64,000 nt of DNA from Alistipes sp. (GTDB taxonomy: Bacteria; Bacteroidota; Bacteroidia; Bacteroidales; Rikenellaceae), in NCBI GenBank assembly GCA_017536555.1, contig JAFXHE010000003.1:1-64000 (forward strand), written 5' to 3'. A program made the position numbers and the translations under genes. The first letter of the stretch is position 1. Every line of letters begins with the position of its first letter. Positions 43,509 through 52,619 of the stretch are shown one piece after another. The notes under the pieces are model-generated. The model ran no database searches. It had not been told where the DNA came from and saw only the letters and a list, made by a program, of their open reading frames with translations.

Positions 43509-44081
43509 ATGACCACGATAGAGCATCCTATATTAGGTAGTGTGGAGTGTGTACGTAGCCTACGTGCACGCTCTATTCGTTTGCGGGTGCGTGTCGACGG
43601 CACTATACGTGTTACCTACCCACTATTTGCCTCGCGCCGAGAAGCTATGGCATTTGTCGACAAGAGGTGCGACTGGGTGGTTAAGACACGCGAAAGGCTC
43701 AAGTCAAACAGTGCCCATCACCCCACGATAACAGCTCTTGAGCAGCAACAACTACGCCGCGAGGCGCAACGTGTTCTTCGACCACTTGTTGCAGAGTTAG
43801 CCCACGCTCACGGCTTTGAGTACACATCGCTACGTATATCATCAGCACACACACGCTGGGGCTCTTGCAGCGGCAAAAATGGCATATCCCTGTCACTATA
43901 TGTGATGCTGCTACCCGACCATCTGCGCCGCTTCGTAATCTTGCACGAGCTGTGTCATACGCGCCATCACAACCACTCCGCAGCCTTTCACTCTCTACTC
44001 GACAGCTGCGTTGAGGGCAAAGAAAAGCTCCTCAACCGTGAGTTAAGGAGCTATCGCATACCACGTGTAGAGCCACTATAA
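43509..44081 (+). CDS. YgjP-like metallopeptidase (SprT/M48-type)
   Basis: 190-residue protein of the YgjP/WLM (DUF45) metal-dependent hydrolase family. The zinc motif is HELCHTRHHNH (HExxH with a third His) near 145-155, preceded by the family TRWGSCSGKNGISLS. It starts 3 bases after rlmB, so it is the last gene of the rpe operon, and it overlaps the end of the convergent ispE by 6 bases. Substrate unknown. Confidence 0.87.
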   Translation: MTTIEHPILGSVECVRSLRARSIRLRVRVDGTIRVTYPLFASRREAMAFVDKRCDWVVKTRERLKSNSAHHPTITALEQQQLRREAQRVLRPLVAELAHAHGFEYTSLRISSAHTRWGSCSGKNGISLSLYVMLLPDHLRRFVILHELCHTRHHNHSAAFHSLLDSCVEGKEKLLNRELRSYRIPRVEPL

Positions 44082-44888
44082 CTGCTCGACGTGCATAAAT
44101 ACTGTATCATCAAACGTTAGCTCGGGCTGTTGTCTAAATAGACCAAACACAGCAGAGCCAGAGCCCGACATCGAGGCATACACAGCTCCAGCATCGAGCA
44201 TCGCGCGCTTAATACTCTCTATTGCAGGGTGAGCCAAGAAGATGTGTCGCTCAAAGTCATTGACGACACTACCCTGCCACCTATCAACACTCTCTCGAAG
44301 TAGCTCCGTAAGGTCGGTATCGGGCATTGCAGGCTTCACACCAGCATACGCCTCGGCTGTCGACACGCCCTCATCGGGTTTCGCCACAACGAGCCAATAG
44401 CCAGCCACATCCACCCGCGCATCACACATCACCTCGCCACGCCCTATGCAGTATTGCGGCGTATTGTAGACGAAGAATGGCGTGTCGCTACCTATCTCGG
44501 CAGCAAGCTTAGCGAGCTGTACGCGCTCAAGACCCAAGCCAAATATCTCGTTCATAGCTACAATCACCGCCGTAGCATCCGATGAGCCACCACCCAAGCC
44601 TGCACCAAAGGGCACACGTTTATTGAGGTGTATGGTAACGCCACCAACGCCATATCGCTGTTGCATAAGGCGTGCGGCACGCACCGTGAGATTCTTCTCG
44701 GGTGGACAGTCGACCACGATGCCCGATTGCGTGAAGTGCACATCGTCATCCTCTATACGCTCCACCGTCACCACGTCGTATAGCTCACGCACAGGAAACA
44801 TCACTGTTTGCAGCTCGTGGTAGCCATCCTCGCGCTTGCGCACGACCCTCAAACCGAGGTTTATCTTACAGTTGGCACGTATCGTCAT
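44076..44888 (-). CDS. ispE: 4-diphosphocytidyl-2-C-methyl-D-erythritol kinase
   Basis: 270-residue GHMP kinase of the non-mevalonate isoprenoid pathway. Motifs are NCKINLGLRVV, the ATP loop VPFGAGLGGGSSDATAV and the C-terminal MSGSGSAVFGLF. Length is a little short of the usual 280-300 but all motifs are present. The start at 44888 leaves a 4-base gap after the upstream zinc-ribbon gene, so the pair is probably co-transcribed. Confidence 0.93.
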   Translation of the reverse strand: MTIRANCKINLGLRVVRKREDGYHELQTVMFPVRELYDVVTVERIEDDDVHFTQSGIVVDCPPEKNLTVRAARLMQQRYGVGGVTIHLNKRVPFGAGLGGGSSDATAVIVAMNEIFGLGLERVQLAKLAAEIGSDTPFFVYNTPQYCIGRGEVMCDARVDVAGYWLVVAKPDEGVSTAEAYAGVKPAMPDTDLTELLRESVDRWQGSVVNDFERHIFLAHPAIESIKRAMLDAGAVYASMSGSGSAVFGLFRQQPELTFDDTVFMHVEQL

Positions 44889-44892
44889 CGCT

Positions 44893-45249
44893 CTACGCAA
44901 ACATTCCGAGGAACAAGAAGGGCAAGAATATACCTATCGCCAACGCCACCAACACGGCATACACCGAGTATTTGGCAAAGCGACGCGAATATTTACCATA
45001 CATCTCGGCTATGGCGACTTTGCCTCGATCCCAATTATCCTCCGACTTGATGTGGTAATACAGCGACACCAAGCCCAAAGGCCAGAAGAGGAATATGGCA
45101 AGGATAACCCAGCCAAGGCTATTATATGGGTTCTCGCCGTGCGATGAAGCATCAGACGTAACATTTGACATTATATGTCCGCAGTGAGGACACGCCTCGA
45201 TGGTTGAGGCCACCAAACCGCCACATTCAGGGCATTGACGTGCTGTCAT
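44893..45249 (-). CDS. zinc-ribbon plus CD225/dispanin membrane protein
   Basis: 118 residues. An N-terminal zinc ribbon (CPECGG and CPHCGH near residues 7 and 18) is followed by two membrane helices. The first helix and the loop FWPLGLVSLYYHIKSEDNWDRG carry the CD225/dispanin signature known from interferon-induced membrane proteins. A role in membrane organisation is possible but unproven. It sits directly before ispE. Confidence 0.78.
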   Translation of the reverse strand: MTARQCPECGGLVASTIEACPHCGHIMSNVTSDASSHGENPYNSLGWVILAIFLFWPLGLVSLYYHIKSEDNWDRGKVAIAEMYGKYSRRFAKYSVYAVLVALAIGIFLPFLFLGMFA

Positions 45250-45365
45250 AGTTGAGTAGGTTTAGTTAAACATTTCCACAAAGGTATAAAAATAATTCTG
45301 TAATTAGAAATTCTCGGTATAGTTATTGGACGATAAGATATGCAAGTAACACTAAATTTATTATT

Positions 45366-46184
45366 ATGAGAGCAAATTGCATAAAAACACCTATCATCCT
45401 CTGTGCCGTCATTACATCGAGCATACTCACCGTAGAGGCACAACAAAGCAAGATGGTTGCCGAGTGGCGCGATGGCGACTATGTGGTACGCCGATATGTG
45501 GTCACCGACAACAAACCCCATACCGAGGAGTATGAGATACACTATGCCATAAACCAATCACAGCCTCAACCATCATACGAGGATAACGACGTGGCAATGC
45601 GCGAGATAGACAACTTCTTCAAAGAGCTGCAAAACGACACCTTGCGCCACGTCAAAGCCATCACAATCATTGGCTACGCCTCGCCCGATGGCACCACCCC
45701 GTACAACACATCGCTCGCACGACAACGCGCACAGCAACTTGGCGAGATGCTCGACAAGCAATACAACCTCAACAAGCGGTATAACGTCGTCATAACATCA
45801 CACGTCGAGCCGTGGAGCGCGACAGCGTCAGCCATAGAGTCGTCGACTCTTGGTAATCGTAGCGACTTGGTGCGCATAGTCAACTCCCGCGAGTCTGCAA
45901 TGAGTGTAGACAACAGACTTAAGCAGCAGGGCAAGGCGTGGGCATATCTCACGCGTGACGTACTTCCCGATATGCGACGTAGCGTTGTAGAGATAACCTA
46001 CACCGAAGATATGGTAGACACCGAGCGCGAGTATAGCCCCGCAAAGAGTAATACGCCAAACAACACAACCGTAGTTGAGGAGTATGTCGTCGTTGAGCCA
46101 AGTCACCATAAGCGTAAACACGCCAACGAATGGGACGGCATCATCATCGACCTCGGAGCAGCCAGCGAGGGGTATACAAAGTAG
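45366..46184 (+). CDS. OmpA-like secreted protein
   Basis: 272 residues with a signal peptide (cleavage near TVEAQQ). The central region (about 85-135) has an OmpA-like signature (ITIIGYASPDGTTPYNTSLARQRAQQL). The remainder is charged and Thr/Asn-rich, with no transmembrane barrel. The same GYASPDG motif occurs in the TPR/OmpA lipoprotein at 59894-61648. It probably contacts peptidoglycan or the envelope; exact role unknown. Confidence 0.72.
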   Translation: MRANCIKTPIILCAVITSSILTVEAQQSKMVAEWRDGDYVVRRYVVTDNKPHTEEYEIHYAINQSQPQPSYEDNDVAMREIDNFFKELQNDTLRHVKAITIIGYASPDGTTPYNTSLARQRAQQLGEMLDKQYNLNKRYNVVITSHVEPWSATASAIESSTLGNRSDLVRIVNSRESAMSVDNRLKQQGKAWAYLTRDVLPDMRRSVVEITYTEDMVDTEREYSPAKSNTPNNTTVVEEYVVVEPSHHKRKHANEWDGIIIDLGAASEGYTK

Positions 46185-46243
46185 CGCGAAAGAGGCTACA
46201 ACGACAACAGAGGCAACCACAGACTTATTATTTGCCAAAATAA

Positions 46244-46275
46244 TTTGCATAAACAAGAACGATTTACTATCTTTG
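46244..46275 (+). promoter_or_regulatory. promoter of the small 94-residue gene
   Basis: TTTG at 46244-46247, 20 bases, TATCTTTG at 46268-46275; start codon 31 bases further on. Confidence 0.75.
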
Positions 46276-46306
46276 CGTTTAGCAAATACTATAAAACTAA
46301 ATAATT

Positions 46307-46591
46307 ATGGCAAATTTAAGACTATTGAAGAAGGAGATAGACTACCGTTTGGAGGAGTTTGTTTTCGATTGCGAGATGGCAGCATTCGTGCAGCCCAATA
46401 AGGAGGAGCAGATTGTAGACCTTATGCAGAAGAGCGTAGAGTTGCGCAACGCCCTCTATTGCAAGGCAAACAACCCTGCAGAGCCCAAGAACCGTTCACT
46501 CACCAAGAAGCACTACGCTGCATTGCGTCGTGATATGGTAGCGAGCTACGCTGCACTCTTCAACGACTTGAGCGAGGTTTGCAACAAATAG
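46307..46591 (+). CDS. conserved small basic-acidic protein, function unknown
   Basis: 94 residues, largely helical, no signal or membrane segment. The start MANLRLLKKEIDYRLEEFVFD looks like a short Bacteroidota-specific conserved family, but I cannot name its role. It has its own strong promoter and terminator. High codon bias toward GTT/AAG and a normal stop suggest it is expressed. Confidence 0.65.
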   Translation: MANLRLLKKEIDYRLEEFVFDCEMAAFVQPNKEEQIVDLMQKSVELRNALYCKANNPAEPKNRSLTKKHYAALRRDMVASYAALFNDLSEVCNK

Positions 46592-46611
46592 TCATCCTCT
46601 TCAGCAATACG

Positions 46612-46645
46612 GGGGTATCAACTTTTGAAGGTTGATACCCCTTTT
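46612..46645 (+). terminator. terminator of the 94-residue gene
   Basis: Perfect 11-bp stem GGGGTATCAAC/GTTGATACCCC, 8-base loop, then TTTT. Confidence 0.9.
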
Positions 46646-46673
46646 CTTTGCTATCTGCCATAACACACGCGCA

Positions 46674-46707
46674 CAAAAAAAGTAGGGCATTCCGAAGAAC
46701 GCCCTAC
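46674..46707 (-). terminator. terminator of the FKBP lipoprotein gene
   Basis: Stem GTAGGGC.TTCC/GGAA.GCCCTAC with a 4-base loop, followed on the minus strand by TTTTTTT. It lies 22 bases after the stop at 46729. Confidence 0.9.
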
Positions 46708-46728
46708 CATATTACGTGCTACGCTACA

Positions 46729-47991
46729 CTACTTTGTCTCGGCAGGCTGTGGCGCAACAACAACTTTAGCGGGCTTATTACCATCCTTAACGGGAGTAAC
46801 TACCATATCGGGGCGTGCAGGCTTAATATTCCCTGCGGGGATAGCCTCGATGCTTGCTGCACCAGGTGCAAGACCAGCCACAGGCTTAACATCGACAATC
46901 TCAATGCTCATAACGATAGCCTCGTTAGGCAGTGTCTGACGGTTACCGCGCTTGCCATAAGCCAATGTAGCAGGCATCCACAATGTAACCTTACCACCTG
47001 TACCCACGAGCTTCATACCCTCAATAGCACCAGGGATACGGAACTGACCAAGGGGCACTGTAGGCAACTCAACACTTGCAAGCTGCTCCTCCAAAGCGGC
47101 AACACGCTTATCGCGGGTATCTGCAAGCATAACAGTATCTGCCTTGAGCGTAGCAATCTGCTCACGCACACTCTCGGCACGCTGTGTTGTAGACTCGATA
47201 AGTGAGCCACGACGCGTAAATGCCTCATAACGGAATGATACGGTGTCACGTGTAGAGGTTGCCTTAAGCTCGCTACCTGGAATCTCAATACGATAGTACA
47301 TAGTATCAGAGCCTACGGTGAGCATCTCAACATTGTCACGCATAGCAACATCTGCAAGCCACTCCTTTGAACGCTCCAACGAGAAGTCAGGCATCTCATT
47401 GTTTACATACTCACGCATAGCACCACCCATCTGTGCAAAAGAGAGCTGCATAACAGAGTCAATCTGTGAACGGTTTTCGATAGCCTTACTATCCTCGATA
47501 GCCTTGCACACCCAGTGCAAATTCACAGGAATCATAATGGTACGAACATAGTTACCCATATCGTAACCCATCCACTCTGACACCTTGGCAGGAGTATACT
47601 CTGTATCATCATAGAGCGCAGGGAGCTTAAGTGTATCGGGGCGGTCAGTACGATGCATATTGCGCATCATCATATAGTTGCGCACGCGGTCATTGGTGAA
47701 ACGCTCCATATTTTTACGGTTGGCTTCGATAAAGTCCTGATCGGCACTCTTCTTACCGAGCTCCTGCTTAAGAGCCTTAATGATAACGTCGTTATCCAAA
47801 TCAAAATCAGCCTGCTGGACGTTAATGCTCACACCGAGGTTCATACCAAGAGCATACGACAATGTATCAAACTCGGCATTTGCATCGGTGTAGGTGCGAT
47901 TGTTGTCGCCCTGACAGTAGTAGTTGTTTTTGTCGCCACCACACGAGGCGAGTGTAGCCATAGCGACTACCAAGAAAAGGATTCTCTTCAT
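46729..47991 (-). CDS. FKBP-type peptidyl-prolyl isomerase lipoprotein (long)
   Basis: 420 residues with a lipoprotein signal (LASCGG, lipid Cys near 17). An FKBP_N-like helical dimerisation domain (about 35-200) is followed by an FKBP domain in the C-terminal part (about 240-360: GTGGKVTLWMPATLAYG...MSIEIVDVKPV). The tail is Pro/Ala/Lys-rich. It should help fold secreted proteins at the outer membrane. A shorter FKBP lipoprotein lies directly upstream. Confidence 0.88.
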   Translation of the reverse strand: MKRILFLVVAMATLASCGGDKNNYYCQGDNNRTYTDANAEFDTLSYALGMNLGVSINVQQADFDLDNDVIIKALKQELGKKSADQDFIEANRKNMERFTNDRVRNYMMMRNMHRTDRPDTLKLPALYDDTEYTPAKVSEWMGYDMGNYVRTIMIPVNLHWVCKAIEDSKAIENRSQIDSVMQLSFAQMGGAMREYVNNEMPDFSLERSKEWLADVAMRDNVEMLTVGSDTMYYRIEIPGSELKATSTRDTVSFRYEAFTRRGSLIESTTQRAESVREQIATLKADTVMLADTRDKRVAALEEQLASVELPTVPLGQFRIPGAIEGMKLVGTGGKVTLWMPATLAYGKRGNRQTLPNEAIVMSIEIVDVKPVAGLAPGAASIEAIPAGNIKPARPDMVVTPVKDGNKPAKVVVAPQPAETK

Positions 47992-48041
47992 TGTGAGTAA
48001 AGTTTAATTATACATATTTTCAAATCTTACAACATAACGTG

Positions 48042-48737
48042 TTATCGGCGTTCAACGTCGATAAGCTTAATCTCGTAGTACAGCATAGTGTTGGGACGTA
48101 CATCCAACGTGTCGCAACCCGACGAGCCAAAGGCAAGCTGCGATGGCAACCACGCCTCGATATGTCCACCCTCACCAATAAGACGTGTAGCCTCCTGCAC
48201 ACCACGAGGCATCTGGTTAATGGCAATGCGCAGAGTGTCACCACGATAGAATGTTGAGTCAACAACATCACCCGCGACATTGAGCACGCGCATATTAACC
48301 TTTACCGTATCGCGCGTACTGCGCACAGCACTCTTGAGATTTCCGAGCTCGGCAATCTTGTAGGTGAGTCCCGAATTTGTGGCGACGAACTTTCGGTCAG
48401 CCTTACGCAACTCCTCCAGAAAACGGGTCTCAATCTCCTTGACACGCTCATAGTTGTCGTAATTCATATACTTAAGGAAGGCTGTGCGCGCCTCCTCATC
48501 CTTGAGCTTGGGCTGCGACGCATATATATCTGCGATACCCTCACACACAAGGTCGATATTGAGCATAGAGTCAATCTTAATGAGGTTAAGACCGATGTTC
48601 ATACCCATAACATAGGACATTGAGTCGGCACTGCTCTGCATCGTAACAACAGGCTCTACAGCCTCTTTCTTACTAACATTACAGCCTACAAACGACACAA
48701 AGAGAGCGATGATTGCTACCGAAAGAACCTTCTTCAT
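48042..48737 (-). CDS. FKBP-type peptidyl-prolyl isomerase lipoprotein (short)
   Basis: 231 residues with a lipoprotein signal (FVGCNVS, Cys near 19). The FKBP_N-type helical domain (MSYVMGMNIGLNL) is followed by an FKBP domain ending LMLYYEIKLIDVERR-like. It is related to the longer neighbour. A 4-base gap separates it from nhaA upstream on the same strand, so nhaA and the two FKBP genes may form one operon. Confidence 0.86.
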   Translation of the reverse strand: MKKVLSVAIIALFVSFVGCNVSKKEAVEPVVTMQSSADSMSYVMGMNIGLNLIKIDSMLNIDLVCEGIADIYASQPKLKDEEARTAFLKYMNYDNYERVKEIETRFLEELRKADRKFVATNSGLTYKIAELGNLKSAVRSTRDTVKVNMRVLNVAGDVVDSTFYRGDTLRIAINQMPRGVQEATRLIGEGGHIEAWLPSQLAFGSSGCDTLDVRPNTMLYYEIKLIDVERR

Positions 48738-48741
48738 AGAG

Positions 48742-50145
48742 CTATTTTTTCTGATATTTTTTCAACTGACGTGCCTCGTAGATAATGAACAACGCACCGA
48801 GTATTGCAGCCGTAGTAGATGCCATCAAAATAGCAATCTTACCCTTGTTGATATACTCAATATGTGTCGCCGCATCAAAGGCGAGGTTATCTACAAATAT
48901 TGACATAGTAAAGCCGATACCTCCAAGGCAAGCCACGGCGATAAGCATCAGCCAAGTTGCTCCAGCAGGCTTCTCGGCAAGACCGAGCTTAACAGCGATA
49001 TAGCTAAAGAGTGAGATGCCGATGGGCTTACCGAAGACAAGACCGAAGAAGATACCCATACCAATAGAGCCAAGCTCGGGGCTATACTCGAAGATGTTGA
49101 AATACTCAACAGAGTCGATATGCACACCAGCATTAGCCAACGCAAAGATGGGCATAATAAGGAAGTTTACATAGGGCATAAGCTCGTGCTCTAAACGATG
49201 GCTCATACCCTCTGCTCCGTTGGATATCTGGCGCATACGCTGCAAGTTATAGCGGAACTTCTCCTCTGCCTCCTCCGCATCGTGACACTCCGCAGACTTG
49301 ACAATATCACTCTCTATAACATCAGCCTTGTGCAGGTAATACGAGCGGCTATAACGTGGCTTTGTGGGGATGAGCATAGCCATAGCTACACCAGAGATTG
49401 TAGCGTGTACGCCCGAGTAGTAGAACAGCACCCACACAACAGCTGCGGGAATAAGGTAGGCCATCATACGGAACTCGCCCATACGACGCATAATGTAGAT
49501 GCCCACCATAATAATAAGGGCTATGCACAAGAGCATCATATTGGGTGTCTCGCCGTAGAACAAGGCAATGACGAAGATAGCACCGAGGTCATCAGCTACA
49601 GCAAGTGCCGTAAGGAAGACCTTGAGTGAGATAGGTACTCTGTCGCCCAAGAGCGACATAATACCAATTGCAAAGGCTATGTCCGTTGCAGTGGGAATAC
49701 CCCAACCGTTAGCGACCTCTGTGCCATAGTTGAAGCTGGCAAAGATGATGGCGGGCACAAGCATACCGCCCAACGCAGCGATAATGGGCAGTGCAGCCTT
49801 CTTGGGTGTAGAAAGCTGACCATGTGATATCTCACGACGTATCTCCAGACCCACAGTGAAGAAGAAGATCACCATCAGTCCATCGTTAATAAACTTCTCA
49901 ACGGTCATACCTTCAGGGAAGAGTATGGGGTTGCCGCTGTGTGACTTAAGGTAGATACCCAAGTCCATGTGTAACAATGAGTGATAGATACCTGTTGTAG
50001 CGGGCAAGTTAGCAAGTAACATCGCTACAACAACGCATACAACAAGCACAATACCACCTGCCCAAGGTGCTTGCAGGAAGTTCTTTCCGCGCAGTGAAAG
50101 AATATGGTTGCGCTTAATCCACGCAAATCTTGAAAAAACTGACAT
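48742..50145 (-). CDS. nhaA: Na+/H+ antiporter NhaA
   Basis: 467 residues with about 11-12 membrane helices. The ion-binding Asp pair is in the helix segment TALAVADDLGAIF, and TDIAFAIGIMSLLGDRVP precedes it. An extra cytoplasmic stretch of about 60 charged residues (near 285-345) and a long C-terminus are common in Bacteroidota NhaA. It exports Na+ in exchange for protons to control pH and salt. Confidence 0.95.
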   Translation of the reverse strand: MSVFSRFAWIKRNHILSLRGKNFLQAPWAGGIVLVVCVVVAMLLANLPATTGIYHSLLHMDLGIYLKSHSGNPILFPEGMTVEKFINDGLMVIFFFTVGLEIRREISHGQLSTPKKAALPIIAALGGMLVPAIIFASFNYGTEVANGWGIPTATDIAFAIGIMSLLGDRVPISLKVFLTALAVADDLGAIFVIALFYGETPNMMLLCIALIIMVGIYIMRRMGEFRMMAYLIPAAVVWVLFYYSGVHATISGVAMAMLIPTKPRYSRSYYLHKADVIESDIVKSAECHDAEEAEEKFRYNLQRMRQISNGAEGMSHRLEHELMPYVNFLIMPIFALANAGVHIDSVEYFNIFEYSPELGSIGMGIFFGLVFGKPIGISLFSYIAVKLGLAEKPAGATWLMLIAVACLGGIGFTMSIFVDNLAFDAATHIEYINKGKIAILMASTTAAILGALFIIYEARQLKKYQKK

Positions 50146-50232
50146 TTTAAATTTCTGTTTGGTTTTGTGTGATTTTTGGGTCTGCTTTTGGGTCTGTTTA
50201 ATTATATAAAATTGCTTTGGGTCTTATAACTA

Positions 50233-51291
50233 TTACAACACATACTCCGCCTCGTGGTTCTTGAGAGCCATACTGCACAATTTGAATAGTAGACGCGCCG
50301 CAATAACAGCATCTGTCTTATCATCCATATCGGGCACAACCTCCGTGAGGTCAAAACCGACGATACTGCGTCCCGATGCCACTATTTTGCCGAGTAGGTA
50401 GACTACCTCTGGGAAGCGCAAACCTCCAGGAACTGATGAACTTGTATGTGGTGAGCACTCTATGGTAAGTCCGTCGATATCCAACGACACATATACCTTT
50501 TCGGGGAGCTTGGCGATGATATTCTCACACGTAGTCGACCAATTAACACCCTCGAAGTGTGACGACCATATATGCTGACCTGTGAAGAGCTCAATGCGCT
50601 CATCGCTCATAGCCCTCTCCCACTCCTGGGGCGAGAACTCGCGCACACCAACAGCCACAAGTTTATCTACCTGCTTGACATCGCGCAATACGTTGTGCAT
50701 AATAGAGGCGTACGAGTGTTCAAAGCCGAGATACCTCTCACGCAAGTCGCAATTGGAGTCGATGTGCAATATGCCAAAGTGTCCACACTCCTCACCCACA
50801 GCACGTATCAGTCCGTAGGCGGTAGATTGCTCACCACCAACTAAACCTACAATCTTACCGCGTCCGAGCCACTCCTTTGCCTGACGGTAGATGTTGTCAT
50901 TTATCTCCACCGAGCCCTCGTTCACACGACGCAGACGACGTGAGTATATCATATTCTCGAGAGCCGACAAGCCCAACTCCTCGAGCACCTTCACTGTGCG
51001 TAGGGCCTCGGAGCGCAGGCGATGTGACAAGTCCTGAATGGCATAGTCTATGGGGAGGGTAGCGATACCCTTGCGCCAGCTGTATGGTGCATTAGGCTCG
51101 TGGAAATCAATCTGTCGCGATGCCTCGATGATAGCATCAGGAGCATACGACGTACCCGCACGATGAGGCACGGTCGCATCCCACGGAGCGGAGATAAGCA
51201 CCAAAGCGGCATCTTCAGGCTCAAGTGGCATTCCGAAATAGTTACCATTATCGGGAATTACACCATTGGGGTCAAAAGCTTTTGTCGGCAT
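50233..51291 (-). CDS. arginase/agmatinase-fold protein with altered metal ligands
   Basis: 352 residues of the ureohydrolase (arginase, agmatinase, formimidoylglutamase) fold. Motif positions are recognisable but the His ligands are gone: canonical GGDHS is GGEQS (Gln 155), canonical DAHxD is DSNCD (Asp 178, Asn 180, Asp 182), and the SHAS His is Tyr (Tyr 194). The DxD pair of the third motif is kept (DIDG, Asp 271/273). Such changes suggest loss of the usual Mn2 chemistry, a different metal, or a binding or regulatory role. Catalytic activity as agmatinase should not be assumed. Confidence 0.82.
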   Translation of the reverse strand: MPTKAFDPNGVIPDNGNYFGMPLEPEDAALVLISAPWDATVPHRAGTSYAPDAIIEASRQIDFHEPNAPYSWRKGIATLPIDYAIQDLSHRLRSEALRTVKVLEELGLSALENMIYSRRLRRVNEGSVEINDNIYRQAKEWLGRGKIVGLVGGEQSTAYGLIRAVGEECGHFGILHIDSNCDLRERYLGFEHSYASIMHNVLRDVKQVDKLVAVGVREFSPQEWERAMSDERIELFTGQHIWSSHFEGVNWSTTCENIIAKLPEKVYVSLDIDGLTIECSPHTSSSVPGGLRFPEVVYLLGKIVASGRSIVGFDLTEVVPDMDDKTDAVIAARLLFKLCSMALKNHEAEYVL

Positions 51292-51426
51292 ATCACTACT
51301 TGTTATCCGTTATTTTACCTCTTTGTATTCGGCTATGCGAAATATCATGCAAAGATAGTAACTTTTTTTGAGAAAATTTCGTATATTTGTGATAATTTTA
51401 CATAGTAAACCTAATTTTAAAGCCGT

Positions 51427-52422
51427 ATGAGAGTCGTTGTAGACAAAGCCATACCTTTTATCGCAGGAGTCCTCGAACAATATGCCGAGGTAGAATATGT
51501 TGCAGGAGGAGAAATTGACGCTGCAACTGTGAGGGATTGCGATGCGCTCATAGTGCGCACACGCACCCGCTGCAACGAGTCGCTACTCGCTGGCTCAAAG
51601 GTTAAGTTTATCGCCACAGCAACCATCGGCACCGACCATATCGACGAGCTGTGGTGCGCCAAAAATGGCATCACCGTAGCACGTGCCGCAGGGTGCAATG
51701 CCCGTGGTGTATTACAGTGGGTTGCCGCTGCCCTAAAGCATATATGCACCACCGACAACAAAGAGCCCTCAAAATACACATTAGGTGTCGTGGGCGTAGG
51801 TAACGTAGGAAGTCTTATTGTTGAGTATGCACGCCATTGGGGTTTTCATACTCTTATGTGCGACCCGCCACGCAGAGAGCGCGAAGGCGGCGACTTCATC
51901 TCGATTGACGAGATAGCCACACGTTGCGACATAATCACTCTTCACACGCCCCTCGACAACACCACACGCCATTTGGTAGACAACAACCTTATCTCTTGTA
52001 TGCCTCCCCACAGCATCATCATAAACGCCTCACGCGGAGCCGTTGTCGACAACCGCGCAGTTGAGCGCAGCGCACACCGCTACATATTTGATGTATGGGA
52101 GGAGGAGCCTAACATTGCAGGCGACATTCTCGACCACGCGACACTCGCAACACCTCATATCGCAGGATACTCTTTGCAGGGCAAGGCAAATGCATCGGCA
52201 ATGGCTATACGCGCCCTCGCAGACCACTTCAATCTACCACTGACGACGTGGTATCCCGAGGGCATTACACCCACCATACCACGTCATATTTCCTGGGAAG
52301 AACTTTGTAGAACAATAGACAAGTATTGTCCTATAATTGAACAAACATCACTACTTAAGGCACAGCCCACGCTCTTCGAGGATATGCGCAACAACTACCA
52401 CTACCGCGAGGAGTATTTTTAG
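51427..52422 (+). CDS. pdxB: 4-phosphoerythronate dehydrogenase
   Basis: 331 residues of the D-2-hydroxyacid dehydrogenase family, DXP-dependent pyridoxal phosphate pathway. The NAD motif is GVVGVGNVGSLI; catalytic segments are TLHTPLD, the substrate-binding INASRGAVVDNRAV, and a His in ATPHIAGYSLQGK. The short C-terminal extension typical of PdxB is present. Upstream is a TATATTTG box at 51382-51389 without a clear -33. Confidence 0.9.
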   Translation: MRVVVDKAIPFIAGVLEQYAEVEYVAGGEIDAATVRDCDALIVRTRTRCNESLLAGSKVKFIATATIGTDHIDELWCAKNGITVARAAGCNARGVLQWVAAALKHICTTDNKEPSKYTLGVVGVGNVGSLIVEYARHWGFHTLMCDPPRREREGGDFISIDEIATRCDIITLHTPLDNTTRHLVDNNLISCMPPHSIIINASRGAVVDNRAVERSAHRYIFDVWEEEPNIAGDILDHATLATPHIAGYSLQGKANASAMAIRALADHFNLPLTTWYPEGITPTIPRHISWEELCRTIDKYCPIIEQTSLLKAQPTLFEDMRNNYHYREEYF

Positions 52423-52564
52423 GCAGTAAATACAACGTTTAAACAACTCATACAACTCTTTACGCAGTAAATACAACGGCAGCTATTCACTCAACATACC
52501 GCTCATCTCTAGTCTAAAGATTGACACATTTAACCATTTTATGGCTGTAATTCGGCTAAAGTTA

Positions 52565-52594
52565 TTGTGTTTTGGCGAATTATTCGTATATTTG
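52565..52594 (+). promoter_or_regulatory. pyrD promoter
   Basis: TTG at 52565-52567, 19 bases, TATATTTG at 52587-52594. The chosen pyrD start is 26 bases further on. Confidence 0.65.
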
Positions 52595-52619
52595 TATAAT
52601 ATTTCGAAGCATAAGAGAG

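Noticed and set aside
48742..50145. Unusual NhaA with an inserted cytoplasmic loop
   Set aside because: The charged insertion and long C-terminus are common in Bacteroidota NhaA and are not notable.
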